Origin: Curvibacter sp. CHRR-16
Lineage (GTDB): Bacteria; Pseudomonadota; Gammaproteobacteria; Burkholderiales; Burkholderiaceae_C
Length of the DNA: 64,000 bases
Direction: 5' to 3'
Assembly (NCBI RefSeq): GCF_018474005.1
Contig: NZ_JAHCSH010000004.1
Span: forward strand, 186,001 to 250,000
Numbering within the stretch: position 1 is the stretch's first letter; each line of letters opens with the position of its first letter. Below, one piece after another: positions 20,840-30,402 of the stretch. A model generated the notes under the pieces. It was not told where the DNA came from, made no database searches, and saw only the letters and a program-made list of their open reading frames with translations. Made by a program: the position numbers and the translations under genes.

Positions 20840-22105
20840 ATGACGCAGCCCACCACCATCCAACTGATTGCCACCCTATTGTTTGCGCTGGCGCTCATCC
20901 ACACCTTCTCTACCAAGTGGTTTGAGCATTTGGCGCACACGCGTCCTGCCCATGCCGGGCTGTGGCATTTACTGGCCGAAGTGGAGATTGTGTTTGGCGT
21001 TTGGGCCATGCTGCTCATGGTTTGCATGGGCGTGCTGCAAGGCTTTGGCGATGCTATGCACTACCTTGATGGGCGCAACTTCACCGAACCGCTGTTTGTG
21101 TTCGCCATCATGGTGACTGCTGCCAGCAAACCCGTGCTGCAAGCGGCCAGTGCGGCTATCAATGCCATTGCCCGCGTGATTCCGCTGCAAAGGCCTTTGG
21201 CATTGGCTTGGACGGTGCTGGCCATCGTGCCGCTGCTGGGCTCCTTCATCACCGAACCGGCCGCCATGACACTGGCGGCTTTGCTGCTGCGCGATACTGT
21301 GTTCGCCAGCAGCAATCGCAAGCTCCAATACGCCGCCCTAGGGGTGCTGTTTGTGAACGTGTCCATTGGCGGCACCCTTACACCCTATGCCGCACCTCCG
21401 GTGCTGATGGTAGCCAAAGCATGGGGCTTGGATATGGCCTACATGATCGGCCATGTGGGCTGGAAAGCGGCGATAGCTGTATTGATCAACTCCGTGGTTT
21501 TTGTGGCTGTATTTGCCAAGGATTTGCGCCAAGGCTCCGCAGACACGCAATCCCCCTACCGTGGCGTTCCCGCATGGCTGGTGGTGCTGCACCTGCTTTT
21601 CTTGGCCTGCATCGTGGTCTTTGCCCACCACCCCGCCGCGTTTGTGGCGGTGTTTTTGCTGTTCATGGGGGTTGCTGCAGCCTACCCGCAGCACCAGCAA
21701 GACCGCTTGATGCTGCGCGAAGCGCTGCTGGTCGCTTTCTTCTTGGGTGGCTTGGTGGTGCTGGGCGGCATGCAGCAGTGGTGGCTGCAGCCAGTGCTCA
21801 CCAGCATGTCAGCCACCTCGGTCTACTACGGCGCAACAGCCCTGACGGCCATCACCGACAACGCAGCACTCACTTACCTTGGCTCGCTGGTAGAAGGCTT
21901 GTCGCCAGAATTCCGCTATGCCTTGCTCACTGGCGCCGTCACGGGCGGCGGCCTGACCATCATCGCCAACGCGCCCAACCCGGCAGGGGCTGCGATTTTG
22001 CGCAGCCGCTTTGACGAAGGTTCCATTTCAGCGGTCGGCTTGCTGCTGGGCGCTGCGCTGCCAACGGTCGTCGCCATAGCTTGCTTCCGCTTGTTACCGC
22101 TGTAA
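20840..22105 (+). CDS. Putative Na+/H+ antiporter (Na_H_antiport_2-type membrane protein)
   Basis: A 421-residue integral membrane protein with about ten to twelve hydrophobic segments. Landmarks include HTFSTKWFEHLA near the start, GSFITEPAAMTLAALLL, NVSIGGTLTPYAAPPVLMVA and ALTAITDNAALTYLGSLVEG. These match the putative antiporter family of about 420 residues, which is related to the arsenite/CitT-like ion transporter fold. Substrate direction is not shown by the sequence. It follows the DapB-like gene by 45 bases and may be cotranscribed. Confidence 0.75.
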   Translation: MTQPTTIQLIATLLFALALIHTFSTKWFEHLAHTRPAHAGLWHLLAEVEIVFGVWAMLLMVCMGVLQGFGDAMHYLDGRNFTEPLFVFAIMVTAASKPVLQAASAAINAIARVIPLQRPLALAWTVLAIVPLLGSFITEPAAMTLAALLLRDTVFASSNRKLQYAALGVLFVNVSIGGTLTPYAAPPVLMVAKAWGLDMAYMIGHVGWKAAIAVLINSVVFVAVFAKDLRQGSADTQSPYRGVPAWLVVLHLLFLACIVVFAHHPAAFVAVFLLFMGVAAAYPQHQQDRLMLREALLVAFFLGGLVVLGGMQQWWLQPVLTSMSATSVYYGATALTAITDNAALTYLGSLVEGLSPEFRYALLTGAVTGGGLTIIANAPNPAGAAILRSRFDEGSISAVGLLLGAALPTVVAIACFRLLPL

Positions 22106-22123
22106 GCAATCAAGCGCCAATCA

Positions 22124-22177
22124 AGGGTAATCCCCAACAGGAATACCCCTGTAACTACGGATAGACGCGATTACCCT
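22124..22177. promoter_or_regulatory. Nested inverted repeats upstream of the TRAP operon
   Basis: AGGGTAATC (22124-22132) and GATTACCCT (22169-22177) are perfect inverted arms. Between them lies a second inverted pair, ACAGG (22137-22141) and CCTGT (22148-22152). The block sits 18 bases after the antiporter stop and 46 bases before dctQ, so it could be an operator or a weak terminator; no T tract follows. Confidence 0.4.
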
Positions 22178-22223
22178 CAGGGGCAGAAAATCGTGTGTTT
22201 GTCTTGACTTACAGGAATAAGGT

Positions 22224-22826
22224 ATGCAAGCCCTGCTGCAACTGTCACGTGCCATCGACTGGCTCAACCGCAAGGTGGGCCAATATGTGATTTGGCTTAT
22301 CTTTGCGTCCACTTTCATCAGCGCCATCAACGCCATCGTGCGCAAAGTGTTCAACGTTGGCTCCAACGCCTTCTTGGAGATCCAGTGGTACCTGTTTGCA
22401 GCATCCTTCCTGCTCGCTGCAGGCTACACACTGCTCAATGGTGAGCACGTCAAAATTGACGTGCTCTACGGCAAGCTATCCAAGCGCACCCAGATGTGGA
22501 TAGACGTTTTCGGTTTTGCCTGCTTCCTCACCCCCGTCAGCGTGGCCATCCTTTACTTTGGCATTCCCTTCTTCCTCAAAGGCTTGGCTTCGGGTGAGAT
22601 GTCCTCCAACGCTGGGGGCCTCATCCGCTGGCCGGTGTACGCACTCATCCCCGTGGGCTTTAGCCTGCTGCTGCTACAAGGCTGGTCTGAGCTCATCAAG
22701 CGCTTGGCGTACCTGCAAGGGCTGATCGAAGACCCCACCGCCAAAAAAGCCGAGAAAACGGCCGAAGAAGAGCTGGCTGAAGCCATTCGCAACTTGACTG
22801 GCAACAAAGACAAAAACGCAGCCTGA
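22224..22826 (+). CDS. dctQ: TRAP transporter small membrane subunit (DctQ family)
   Basis: The 200-residue protein has four membrane helices, the DctQ/M4 type. FLEIQWYLFAASFLLAAGYTL is the conserved segment in which the EIQWY motif contacts the large subunit. A charged C-terminal tail of about 35 residues (KKAEKTAEEELAEAIRNL) follows and is longer than in many DctQ proteins. It lies 17 bases before dctM, and together they form the membrane part of a sodium-driven, binding-protein-dependent uptake system. Confidence 0.9.
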   Translation: MQALLQLSRAIDWLNRKVGQYVIWLIFASTFISAINAIVRKVFNVGSNAFLEIQWYLFAASFLLAAGYTLLNGEHVKIDVLYGKLSKRTQMWIDVFGFACFLTPVSVAILYFGIPFFLKGLASGEMSSNAGGLIRWPVYALIPVGFSLLLLQGWSELIKRLAYLQGLIEDPTAKKAEKTAEEELAEAIRNLTGNKDKNAA

Positions 22827-22843
22827 GCCACGGAGACATCAGC

Positions 22844-24610
22844 ATGGAATTTTTCACTAGCAACCTCGCCCCCATCATGTTCGCGGGGCTTATCTTTTTC
22901 TTGCTGCTGGGCTTTCCCGTGGCATTCAGTTTGGGGGCTTGCGGCCTGTTTTTTGGTTTTGTGGGCATTGAGCTGGGCGTACTGCCAGAAGCCTTGCTGC
23001 AAGCGCTGCCACTGCGCTTGTTTGGCATCATGCAAAACGACACGCTCTTGGCCATTCCCTTCTTCACGCTCATGGGCTTGATCTTGGAGCGCAGCGGCAT
23101 GGCCGAAGACCTGCTCGAAACCATTGGCCAATTGTTTGGCCCCGTGCGCGGTGGGCTGGCCTTTGCGGTGATTTTTGTCGGCGCTTTGTTGGCTGCTACC
23201 ACCGGCGTGGTGGCCGCATCGGTCATTTCCATGGGTTTGATTTCCCTGCCCATCATGCTGCGCTATGGCTATGACCGCCGCATCGCCTCCGGGGTGATTG
23301 CGGCATCTGGCACGCTGGCCCAAATCATCCCCCCCTCCTTGGTACTCATCATCTTGGCCGACCAACTGGGCCGCAGTGTGGGCGACATGTACAAAGGGGC
23401 GTTTGTGCCCGGTTTCATGCTCACTGCAATGTATGCGGGCTACGTAGTTTTGTTGGCGATTTTCAAACCCCAGTGGGTGCCTGCACTGCCCCTGGAAGCG
23501 CGCACCATCCGCGAACCCAATGGCAAAAGCGGGCTGCTGTCCTTGTTGCTGCTGACCATCGCATCGACTGCTGTAGCGGTGTTCTTTGGCGAGCACTACG
23601 CCAACGTGCTGAGCTGGTTCAAAGGCAGCCCCGTAGACCATGTGGCGACCGATGAAACCATCGTCGTGTCGATGTGCGCAGGCGTCATGCTGGCTTTTGT
23701 GCTGGCCGTGATCAACAAGGTGACAGGCCTCAAACTGCTCTCCAACATGGCTGAGCGTGTGACCTTTGTGCTCATTCCCCCGCTGCTGCTCATCTTCTTG
23801 GTACTGGGCACCATCTTTTTGGGCGTAGCCACTCCGACTGAAGGTGGCGCCATGGGTGCTGCAGGTGCTTGCATCTTGGCTTTGCTGCGCAAGCGCTTGG
23901 ATATGAACCTGCTCAAGCAAGCCCTGAACACCACCACCAAACTATCCTGCTTTGTGGTGTTCATCCTGATCGGCTCGACCATCTTCAGCCTGGTCTTCCA
24001 AGGGGTGGATGGGCCACGCTGGGTTGAGCATTTGCTCAGCAGCCTGCCCGGTGGCCAATTGGGCTTTTTGATCGCGGTGAACGCCTTGATCTTTGCTCTG
24101 GCTTTCTTCTTGGACTTCTTTGAACTGTCTTTCATCGTGGTGCCTTTGCTGGCACCTGTGGCTGAGAAACTGGGCATTGATCTGATTTGGTTTGGCGTGC
24201 TGCTGGGGGTAAACATGCAAACCTCATTCATGCACCCCCCGTTTGGTTTTGCGCTGTTTTATCTGCGCAGCGTTGCACCAGCGAAGGAATACACCGACAA
24301 AGTAACAAACAAAGTCATCGCCCCCGTACAGACATCGCAAATCTATTGGGGAGCCGTGCCCTTTGTGGTCATCCAAATCATCATGGTCGGCCTCATCATT
24401 GCCTTCCCCGGCATTGTGTCCAGTGGTTTGGACAAAGCAGAGGCGGTTGATTTGGACAAGGTGCGCTTGGAGATGGAAGCCAACATGCCCCCCATGGATG
24501 CACCAACTACTATGCCCGAGCTAGGTGCCCCAGAAGGTGCAGGCGAACAAGCCAATGACGACCCACTCAAGGCCTTGCAGGAGTCCGTGGGAACGCCCAC
24601 CAAACACTGA
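22844..24610 (+). CDS. dctM: TRAP transporter large membrane subunit (DctM family)
   Basis: DctM is the ion-coupled permease subunit. This one has 588 residues, against roughly 430 in classic DctM, with the longer form seen in the mannitol/chloroaromatic-type TRAP group. Landmarks are FFTLMGLILERSGMAEDLLE, GALLAATTGVVAASVISMG and ASGTLAQIIPPSLVLIILA. The C-terminal half has GVLLGVNMQTSFMHPPFGFA. A hydrophilic tail rich in Pro and Glu ends the protein. The predicted binding protein is encoded convergently at 24728-25810. A two-way terminator separates them. Confidence 0.92.
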   Translation: MEFFTSNLAPIMFAGLIFFLLLGFPVAFSLGACGLFFGFVGIELGVLPEALLQALPLRLFGIMQNDTLLAIPFFTLMGLILERSGMAEDLLETIGQLFGPVRGGLAFAVIFVGALLAATTGVVAASVISMGLISLPIMLRYGYDRRIASGVIAASGTLAQIIPPSLVLIILADQLGRSVGDMYKGAFVPGFMLTAMYAGYVVLLAIFKPQWVPALPLEARTIREPNGKSGLLSLLLLTIASTAVAVFFGEHYANVLSWFKGSPVDHVATDETIVVSMCAGVMLAFVLAVINKVTGLKLLSNMAERVTFVLIPPLLLIFLVLGTIFLGVATPTEGGAMGAAGACILALLRKRLDMNLLKQALNTTTKLSCFVVFILIGSTIFSLVFQGVDGPRWVEHLLSSLPGGQLGFLIAVNALIFALAFFLDFFELSFIVVPLLAPVAEKLGIDLIWFGVLLGVNMQTSFMHPPFGFALFYLRSVAPAKEYTDKVTNKVIAPVQTSQIYWGAVPFVVIQIIMVGLIIAFPGIVSSGLDKAEAVDLDKVRLEMEANMPPMDAPTTMPELGAPEGAGEQANDDPLKALQESVGTPTKH

Positions 24611-24654
24611 TCGCTGCCACAGCAGCCTGCCCCTTTCCACAGTGGAGGGGCCAC

Positions 24655-24683
24655 AAAAAACGCCCTGCAATGCAGGGCGTTTT
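24655..24683. terminator. Bidirectional terminator between dctM and the TRAP binding-protein gene
   Basis: AAAACGCCCTGCA (24657-24669) and TGCAGGGCGTTTT (24671-24683) form a near-perfect hairpin with A and T tracts on the two sides, so it should work for both converging transcripts. Confidence 0.88.
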
Positions 24684-24727
24684 ACTTGAGCAATCACCCC
24701 CTAAACAGAGGTTGAACTGAAGCTGTA

Positions 24728-25810
24728 TTACAGCTTTTGCGTTGACATGAAGCTATCAAAGCTCTTCTCTGCATAGCGGAACCAGCTCACCTGATCGCGT
24801 TGGAATTTACGCAAGTCAGCGTAGATCTTCTTCCACTCAGGGCTCTTGCTGTCGTTTTGAGCAAACACCTCCATGGAGGCCTTGTACGACGCATCCAGCA
24901 CCTGTTGCGAGAAGGGTAGCACTTTGGTTTTTGCCGCCACCAACTGCAGGAGTGCCACGGGGTTCAATGCATCGTATTTGGCCAGCATATCGCTGTTGGC
25001 CATAGCCGCAGCCGCTTCCACAATGGCTTTGTACTCTGCAGGCAAACCATCAAACGCTTTGCGGTTTATGTAGAAGGACACTTCTGGACCACCTTCCCAC
25101 CAGCCTGGGTAGTAGTAGTAAGGCGCTACCTTGTTAAAGCCCAGCTTTTGGTCGTCATAAGGGCCCACCCATTCGGCAGAGTCGATGGTGCCTTTTTCCA
25201 AAGCTTGGTAAATCTCGCCACCGGGAATGCTTTGCGGCACAGCACCCAGCTTTTGCATGACTTCGCCCACCAGACCGCCACCCAAGCGCATTTTCAGGCC
25301 CTTGAAGTCCTCCACGGTTTTCACTTCCTTGCGGAACCAACCACCCATCTGCACACCAGTATTGCCACCGGCAAAGCTGATCATGTTGTAGTTGGCATAG
25401 AACTCGTTGAGCAACTTGCGGCCATTACCATGCTGCGTCCACGCATTCATTTGGCGTGCGTTCAGACCAAATGGAATGGCAGAACCCAAAGCGAACGCGG
25501 GGTTCTTGCCGTAGTAGTAGTAGGGCACGGTATGGGCCATTTCCACCGTAGTGTTTTGCACCCCATCGACCACGCCAAAGGGAGGCATGAGCTCACCACC
25601 GGCGTGCACAGAAATTTCAAACTTGCCACCGGACATGGCCTTGACGGCCTTGGCAAACACTTCGGCTCCACCGTAAATGGTGTCCAAAGACTTGGGGAAA
25701 CTCGATGCCAGACGCCAGCGAATGGCTTGCTGGGCCTGCACAGCTGGGGCTGCACTAGCAGCCAAAACACCAGCCAAACCGGCATGCTTGATAACGGAAC
25801 GACGATCCAT
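24728..25810 (-). CDS. dctP: TRAP transporter substrate-binding protein (DctP family)
   Basis: The 360-residue periplasmic protein should bind an organic acid and pass it to DctQM. It begins MDRRSVIKHAGLAGVLAASA, a twin-arginine-like signal ending at VQAQ, so export folded by Tat is possible. The body shows KMRLGGGLVGEVMQKLGAVP and ESAEWVGPYDDQ-like text (TIDSAEWVGPYDD) with the conserved carboxylate-binding arginine in the KMRLGG region. A further in-frame ATG at 25849 lacks support. It is convergent with dctQM rather than in the same operon, though the pairing is likely. The substrate is unknown. Confidence 0.88.
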   Translation of the reverse strand: MDRRSVIKHAGLAGVLAASAAPAVQAQQAIRWRLASSFPKSLDTIYGGAEVFAKAVKAMSGGKFEISVHAGGELMPPFGVVDGVQNTTVEMAHTVPYYYYGKNPAFALGSAIPFGLNARQMNAWTQHGNGRKLLNEFYANYNMISFAGGNTGVQMGGWFRKEVKTVEDFKGLKMRLGGGLVGEVMQKLGAVPQSIPGGEIYQALEKGTIDSAEWVGPYDDQKLGFNKVAPYYYYPGWWEGGPEVSFYINRKAFDGLPAEYKAIVEAAAAMANSDMLAKYDALNPVALLQLVAAKTKVLPFSQQVLDASYKASMEVFAQNDSKSPEWKKIYADLRKFQRDQVSWFRYAEKSFDSFMSTQKL

Positions 25811-25899
25811 GCGTATCTCCACTTTATGAAAAGAAAATAACGGCTTCATTGTAGAAAGCCGTTATGCATGGTCGTTGCGGGTTTTCCCTCTGAAAACCC

Positions 25900-27783
25900 T
25901 CAGTTTGTGAGGGTCTGCAAACGTTGGTTAACGCTGCTTGCAATCCCTTGTGCATCCAAACCAGCCATTTGCAACAATTTGACCGGATCTCCGTGTTCAA
26001 TGAACTGGTCTGGCAAACCCAACTGCAACAACGGCAGCACGATGCCTGCAGCATGCAAGCTCTCACTCACCGCACTGCCAGCACCACCCATGGTGCAGCC
26101 CTCTTCGACAGTAACCAGCAAGTCGTGGCTGCGAGCCACTTGGTGCAGCAGCGCTTCATCCAAGGGCTTGATCCAACGCATATTGACCACAGTGGCATTG
26201 AGCGCCTCTGCCGCTTGCAAGGCTGGGTAGAGCAAGGTGCCAAAAGCCAGTATGGCCACACGCTGTCCCTGACGGCGCAACTCCCCCTTACCAAAAGGCA
26301 AAGCATGCAAACCAGGCTGTACTGCAACGCCCACACCAGCACCGCGCGGATACCGCACAGCGACAGGGTGATTTTGTTCATAGGCAGTGGTGAGCAACTG
26401 GCGGCACTCATTTTCATCGGCCGGGGTCGCCACACTCATGTTGGGAATGCAGCGCACAAAAGCAATGTCGTACGCCCCTGCGTGGGTCGCACCATCGGCC
26501 CCCACCAAACCTGCTCGATCAAGAGCAAACACCACCGGCAAGTTTTGCAATGCCACATCATGGATGAGTTGGTCATATGCACGCTGCAAGAACGTGGAAT
26601 AAATAGCCACCACGGGCTTGAGTCCCTCCGTGGCCAAACCACCTGCAAAAGTGACCGCATGTTGCTCAGCAATGCCCACATCGAAGTAGCGCTCAGAAAA
26701 ACGCTTGTGAAACTCCACCATGCCTGACCCCTCACGCATAGCAGGCGTGATGCCCACTAGTCGTTGATCCTGCTCAGCCATGTCGCACAGCCATTGGCCA
26801 AACACTTGGGTAAAAGTGGGGTTGGCAGGAGCAGCCGACTTTTGCAGACCTACAGCAGGGTCGAACTTGCCCGGGCCATGGTAGGCAACAGGATCAGCCT
26901 CGGCCAGCTTGTAACCTTGGCCCTTTTTGGTGACCACATGCAAGAACTGTGGCCCACGCAAGTGCTTGATGTTTTCCAGCGTTGGAATCAACGAATCAAG
27001 ATCGTGTCCATCAATAGGACCAATGTAGTTGAACCCAAATTTTTCGAACAGCGTGGCGGGCACCACCATGCCTTTGGCATGCTCCTCGAGTCGCTTGGCC
27101 AGCTCAAACAAGGGCGGTGCCCCCTTGAGCACTTGCTTGCCCACGCTCTTGGCTGCGGCATAAAACTGACCACTCATGAGTTGGGCCAAATAGCGATTCA
27201 ATGCCCCCACAGGCGGACTGATACTCATGTCGTTGTCGTTGAGCACCACCAGCAAACGGCAGTCTTCAACGCCGGCATTGTTCATGGCTTCAAAGGCCAT
27301 ACCCGCTGTCATGGCTCCATCGCCAATGACGGCAATGCTCATGCGATCGGAGCCTTGGATGCGCGAGGCCAAGGCCATACCCAGTGCCGCCGAAATAGAG
27401 GTACTGGAATGGGCTGTGCCAAAGGTGTCGTACTCACTCTCATCACGGCGCGGGAAGCCCGACAGCCCACCCCACTGGCGCAAGGTGTGCATGCGGTCAC
27501 GGCGACCTGTCAGGATTTTGTGCGGATAGGTCTGGTGCCCCACATCCCACACGATGCGGTCATCGGGGGTATTGAACACATAGTGCAAGGCGGTAGTCAA
27601 CTCCACCGTGCCCAAGTTCGAGCTCAAGTGCCCGCCAGTCTTGGCAACACTGTGCAACAGATACTGGCGCAACTCGTCGGCCAAGGCACGCAACTGTGTG
27701 CGTGGCAAAGCGCGCAGATCAGCCGGATCGTTGATCGTATTGAGCAAAGGGTAATGCGAAACGTGTGCTGTGCTGTCTGTCAT
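25900..27783 (-). CDS. dxs: 1-deoxy-D-xylulose-5-phosphate synthase
   Basis: Dxs condenses pyruvate with glyceraldehyde 3-phosphate using thiamine diphosphate, the entry step of the MEP isoprenoid pathway. The 627 residues hold the TPP site ([20 protein letters not shown]), the transketolase-type [15 protein letters not shown] and [18 protein letters not shown] two codons upstream (27789) is an alternative start. It follows ispA by 12 bases, the last gene of the xseB-ispA-dxs unit, so precursor and prenyl chain synthesis are made together. Confidence 0.96.
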   Translation of the reverse strand: MTDSTAHVSHYPLLNTINDPADLRALPRTQLRALADELRQYLLHSVAKTGGHLSSNLGTVELTTALHYVFNTPDDRIVWDVGHQTYPHKILTGRRDRMHTLRQWGGLSGFPRRDESEYDTFGTAHSSTSISAALGMALASRIQGSDRMSIAVIGDGAMTAGMAFEAMNNAGVEDCRLLVVLNDNDMSISPPVGALNRYLAQLMSGQFYAAAKSVGKQVLKGAPPLFELAKRLEEHAKGMVVPATLFEKFGFNYIGPIDGHDLDSLIPTLENIKHLRGPQFLHVVTKKGQGYKLAEADPVAYHGPGKFDPAVGLQKSAAPANPTFTQVFGQWLCDMAEQDQRLVGITPAMREGSGMVEFHKRFSERYFDVGIAEQHAVTFAGGLATEGLKPVVAIYSTFLQRAYDQLIHDVALQNLPVVFALDRAGLVGADGATHAGAYDIAFVRCIPNMSVATPADENECRQLLTTAYEQNHPVAVRYPRGAGVGVAVQPGLHALPFGKGELRRQGQRVAILAFGTLLYPALQAAEALNATVVNMRWIKPLDEALLHQVARSHDLLVTVEEGCTMGGAGSAVSESLHAAGIVLPLLQLGLPDQFIEHGDPVKLLQMAGLDAQGIASSVNQRLQTLTN

Positions 27784-27795
27784 AGACACTGTCTT

Positions 27796-28752
27796 TCAAC
27801 TGGCGCGGTGCACCACCATGTGGGCCAAAGCGCGTAAACCATCATCATGGGGCAGCGCCAAACCATCCAAGGCATTAAGCGCTTGCTGTAACAAGCCAGC
27901 GGCATAAGCTTGACTGGCCTCCAGTCCCATGATGGAGACATAGGTGGGTTTCTCCTGCAAGGCATCTTTGCCAGCCGTTTTACCCAGGGTTGCGGAATCG
28001 GCCGTGGCATCCAAAATGTCGTCCACCACCTGAAACGCCAGCCCCAAAGCCTCGCCATACACAGCCAAGGCCTGTAGCACGGTGTCGTCGGCTTGTGCAC
28101 TGGCAGCCCCCATGAGCACACTGCCCTTGAGTAAAGCGCCTGTTTTGAGTTGGTGCATGTGCCGCAAGGTCGACTGGCTGAGCTTCACACCCACACTGGC
28201 CAAATCGATAGCCTGACCACCGGCCATGCCTGCACAGCCCGCAGCACGCGCCAACAAGGCACACAACTGGGCCTGCACAATAGCAGGAACGGAAGTATCT
28301 TGCGGTGTCAGTAGCTCAAAGGCCAAGGCCTGCAAGGCATCGCCTGCCAGCAAGGCGCTCGCCTCACCATACTGCACATGCACAGTGGGTTTGCCACGGC
28401 GCAGCACATCGTTGTCCATGCAAGGCATGTCGTCATGCACCAGCGAATAGGCATGGATCAACTCTACCGCACAGGCTGCACGCATGGCCGCTGCAGCGCA
28501 TGGCGTGCCAGAGCTGGCCACGGCATCGTGCGCAGCCAACACCAACAAAGGGCGCAAACGCTTGCCGCCATCGAGTACGGCGTAGCGCATAGGGTCTATC
28601 AAGCTAGCCGGGGCATCTTGCTCGTCAGCACGGTGGGCACTGGCCAACAAAAAAGCATCCAAGGCTTTTTCCACGTCAGTCAACTGCATTTGCATCCAAG
28701 CAGTGAAATCGAATGCCGCATTGGCATGGGTAGCGGTATAAGAGGGAACCAT
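27796..28752 (-). CDS. ispA: Farnesyl diphosphate synthase (polyprenyl synthetase)
   Basis: IspA adds isopentenyl units to make geranyl and farnesyl diphosphate. The 318-residue protein has GGKRLRPLLVLAAH, the first aspartate-rich motif VHDDMPCMDND and the second motif FQVVDDILDATAD. The DDxxxxD form of the first motif is the bacterial C15 type. The ATG at 28752 is chosen because a longer frame from 28779 would run into xseB. It sits between xseB and dxs. Confidence 0.94.
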   Translation of the reverse strand: MVPSYTATHANAAFDFTAWMQMQLTDVEKALDAFLLASAHRADEQDAPASLIDPMRYAVLDGGKRLRPLLVLAAHDAVASSGTPCAAAAMRAACAVELIHAYSLVHDDMPCMDNDVLRRGKPTVHVQYGEASALLAGDALQALAFELLTPQDTSVPAIVQAQLCALLARAAGCAGMAGGQAIDLASVGVKLSQSTLRHMHQLKTGALLKGSVLMGAASAQADDTVLQALAVYGEALGLAFQVVDDILDATADSATLGKTAGKDALQEKPTYVSIMGLEASQAYAAGLLQQALNALDGLALPHDDGLRALAHMVVHRAS

Positions 28753-28766
28753 AGGTCTGCGCGTCC

Positions 28767-29021
28767 TTAGCTTTTCCAAGACTTGAGCACGCCGTTTTCC
28801 AGCACCTGTATCTGCTCATCCAGCGTTTGCAACTGACTGCGGCAGCGCTCAAGCAAGGCCGCCCCTCGCTGGTAGGCACCCAGCAACTCGTCCAGCGGCA
28901 TGTCTCCCGATTCCATGCGGGCTACCAAATCCTCCAGTGCATGCAACGCGTCTTCGTAGCGCTCAGGCACATCGGCAGCAGCTGTGGCGCTATCAGCCGC
29001 ATTGGCTTTGACCTTACTCAT
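28767..29021 (-). CDS. xseB: Exodeoxyribonuclease VII small subunit
   Basis: XseB is the small helical subunit of exonuclease VII, which degrades single-stranded DNA with XseA (not in the window). The 84 residues contain the family core YEDALHALEDLVARMESGDM and LDELLGAYQRGAALLERCR. It is the first gene of the xseB-ispA-dxs unit and is divergent from the Rieske oxygenase gene. Confidence 0.93.
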   Translation of the reverse strand: MSKVKANAADSATAAADVPERYEDALHALEDLVARMESGDMPLDELLGAYQRGAALLERCRSQLQTLDEQIQVLENGVLKSWKS

Positions 29022-29218
29022 AAAAGAATGCTTATTTCAGGATGCAAACCCAGCATTCTAGGCCTGCGCGTGACCACAATCGCTAGGCAAGCGCCCTAAT
29101 GTGGGTAAAATCCCGCCCTCTTTAGCCACCGGCCCCCGTTCTGGGTGGTACGGTTTTCCTTCCACCCGCACAATTTGTGGTGCATCCCCCTGTGGGGAGT
29201 CTTTAGGTCAGGTCACCC
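29022..29218. other. Divergent intergenic region with several small inverted repeats
   Basis: The 197 bases between xseB and the oxygenase gene should hold both promoters. Near the oxygenase start there are several short hairpins: CCACC...GGTGG around 29129-29151, CACAA-t-TTGTG around 29169-29179 and TCCCC...GGGGA around 29185-29200. I did not recognise a known riboswitch or a convincing -35/-10 pair. Confidence 0.4.
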
Positions 29219-30385
29219 ATGTCTGATTTAAGTCTTCAACTGCAGCAGGCGAAAAGCCAACTTCCTGTCTCCAGCTACTTTGACCCGGCGCTGTACGAGC
29301 GCGAATTGCAACTGATCTTTCAGCAAGGGCCCCGCTATGTGGGGCACAGTTTGAGCGTTCCCAACATCGGGGACTACTACACCTTGCCGCAAGAGAAAGA
29401 TGGCCGGGTACTCGTGCGCAACGCGGGCGGTATTGAACTGCTATCGAACGTGTGCCGCCACCGACAAGCCACCATGCTCAAAGGCCGTGGCAACCTCAAC
29501 CAGCAGGGACAAGCCCATGCAGGTGGCAATATCGTGTGCCCACTGCACCGCTGGACTTACAGCGGCGCCCACGGCGGACTCAATGGACGTCATAGTGGCG
29601 AGCTCATTGGTGCCCCCCACTTTGCCGAGCAGCCCCACTGCCACAACCTCAAGCACTACGGCTTGCGCGAGTGGAACGGCCTGCTATTCGAGGACAACGG
29701 GGTGGACATAGCCGCCCAGCTAGCCCATATGGGCCCGCGCCAAGCACTCAACTTTGACGGCTACGTGCTGGACAAAGTGGTACTGCATGAGTGCAACTAC
29801 AACTGGAAGACCTTCATCGAGGTCTATCTGGAGGATTACCACGTCGGCCCCTTCCACCCCGGATTGGGCAACTTCGTCACCTGCGACGACTTGCGTTGGG
29901 AGTTCAAAGAGCACTACTCGGTACAGACCGTGGGCATTGCCAATGGCTTGCGCCAGTCGGGCAGCACCGTGTACGAACGCTGGCACAAAGCGCTGATGGA
30001 CTACCGCCAAAACACCGTGCCCGAGTACGGCGCCATTTGGCTCACCTACTACCCGCACATCATGGTCGAGTGGTATCCGCATGTGCTCACGGTGTCCACC
30101 GTCATTCCTGCGGGTTTGAACAAAACCCTCAATATGGTGGAGTTCTTCTACCCCGAGGAAATCGCAGCATTCGAACGCGAGTTTATCGAAGCCCAGCAGG
30201 CCGCCTACATGGAAACTTGCATTGAGGACGACGAAATCGCCGAACGCATGGACGCAGGACGCCGCGCACTCTTTGAGCGCGGCGACAACGAGGTTGGCCC
30301 CTACCAAAGCCCCATGGAAGACGGCATGCAGCATTTCCACGAGTGGTACCGCCGCATAATCGGGGACAGCGCCATCTCCCCGTAA
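29219..30385 (+). CDS. Rieske-type aromatic ring-hydroxylating oxygenase alpha subunit
   Basis: The 388-residue protein has an N-terminal Rieske [2Fe-2S] domain with ligands CRH at about 79-81 and CPLH at about 107-110. A catalytic domain with the mononuclear iron site in YLEDYHVGPFHPGL follows. The spacing between the two Rieske pairs is 25 residues, longer than the usual 15-17. Such enzymes take electrons from a reductase and hydroxylate aromatic or quaternary-ammonium substrates; no reductase or beta subunit is adjacent. A ring-hydroxylating or choline-monooxygenase-like role are both possible. An EamA permease and a sulfurtransferase follow. Confidence 0.85.
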   Translation: MSDLSLQLQQAKSQLPVSSYFDPALYERELQLIFQQGPRYVGHSLSVPNIGDYYTLPQEKDGRVLVRNAGGIELLSNVCRHRQATMLKGRGNLNQQGQAHAGGNIVCPLHRWTYSGAHGGLNGRHSGELIGAPHFAEQPHCHNLKHYGLREWNGLLFEDNGVDIAAQLAHMGPRQALNFDGYVLDKVVLHECNYNWKTFIEVYLEDYHVGPFHPGLGNFVTCDDLRWEFKEHYSVQTVGIANGLRQSGSTVYERWHKALMDYRQNTVPEYGAIWLTYYPHIMVEWYPHVLTVSTVIPAGLNKTLNMVEFFYPEEIAAFEREFIEAQQAAYMETCIEDDEIAERMDAGRRALFERGDNEVGPYQSPMEDGMQHFHEWYRRIIGDSAISP

Positions 30386-30402
30386 CCGCAAGGATCCCTG
30401 CC

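Noticed and set aside
29101-29218. Possible riboswitch before the Rieske oxygenase
   Set aside because: Small hairpins are present, but no arrangement matched a riboswitch class I know.
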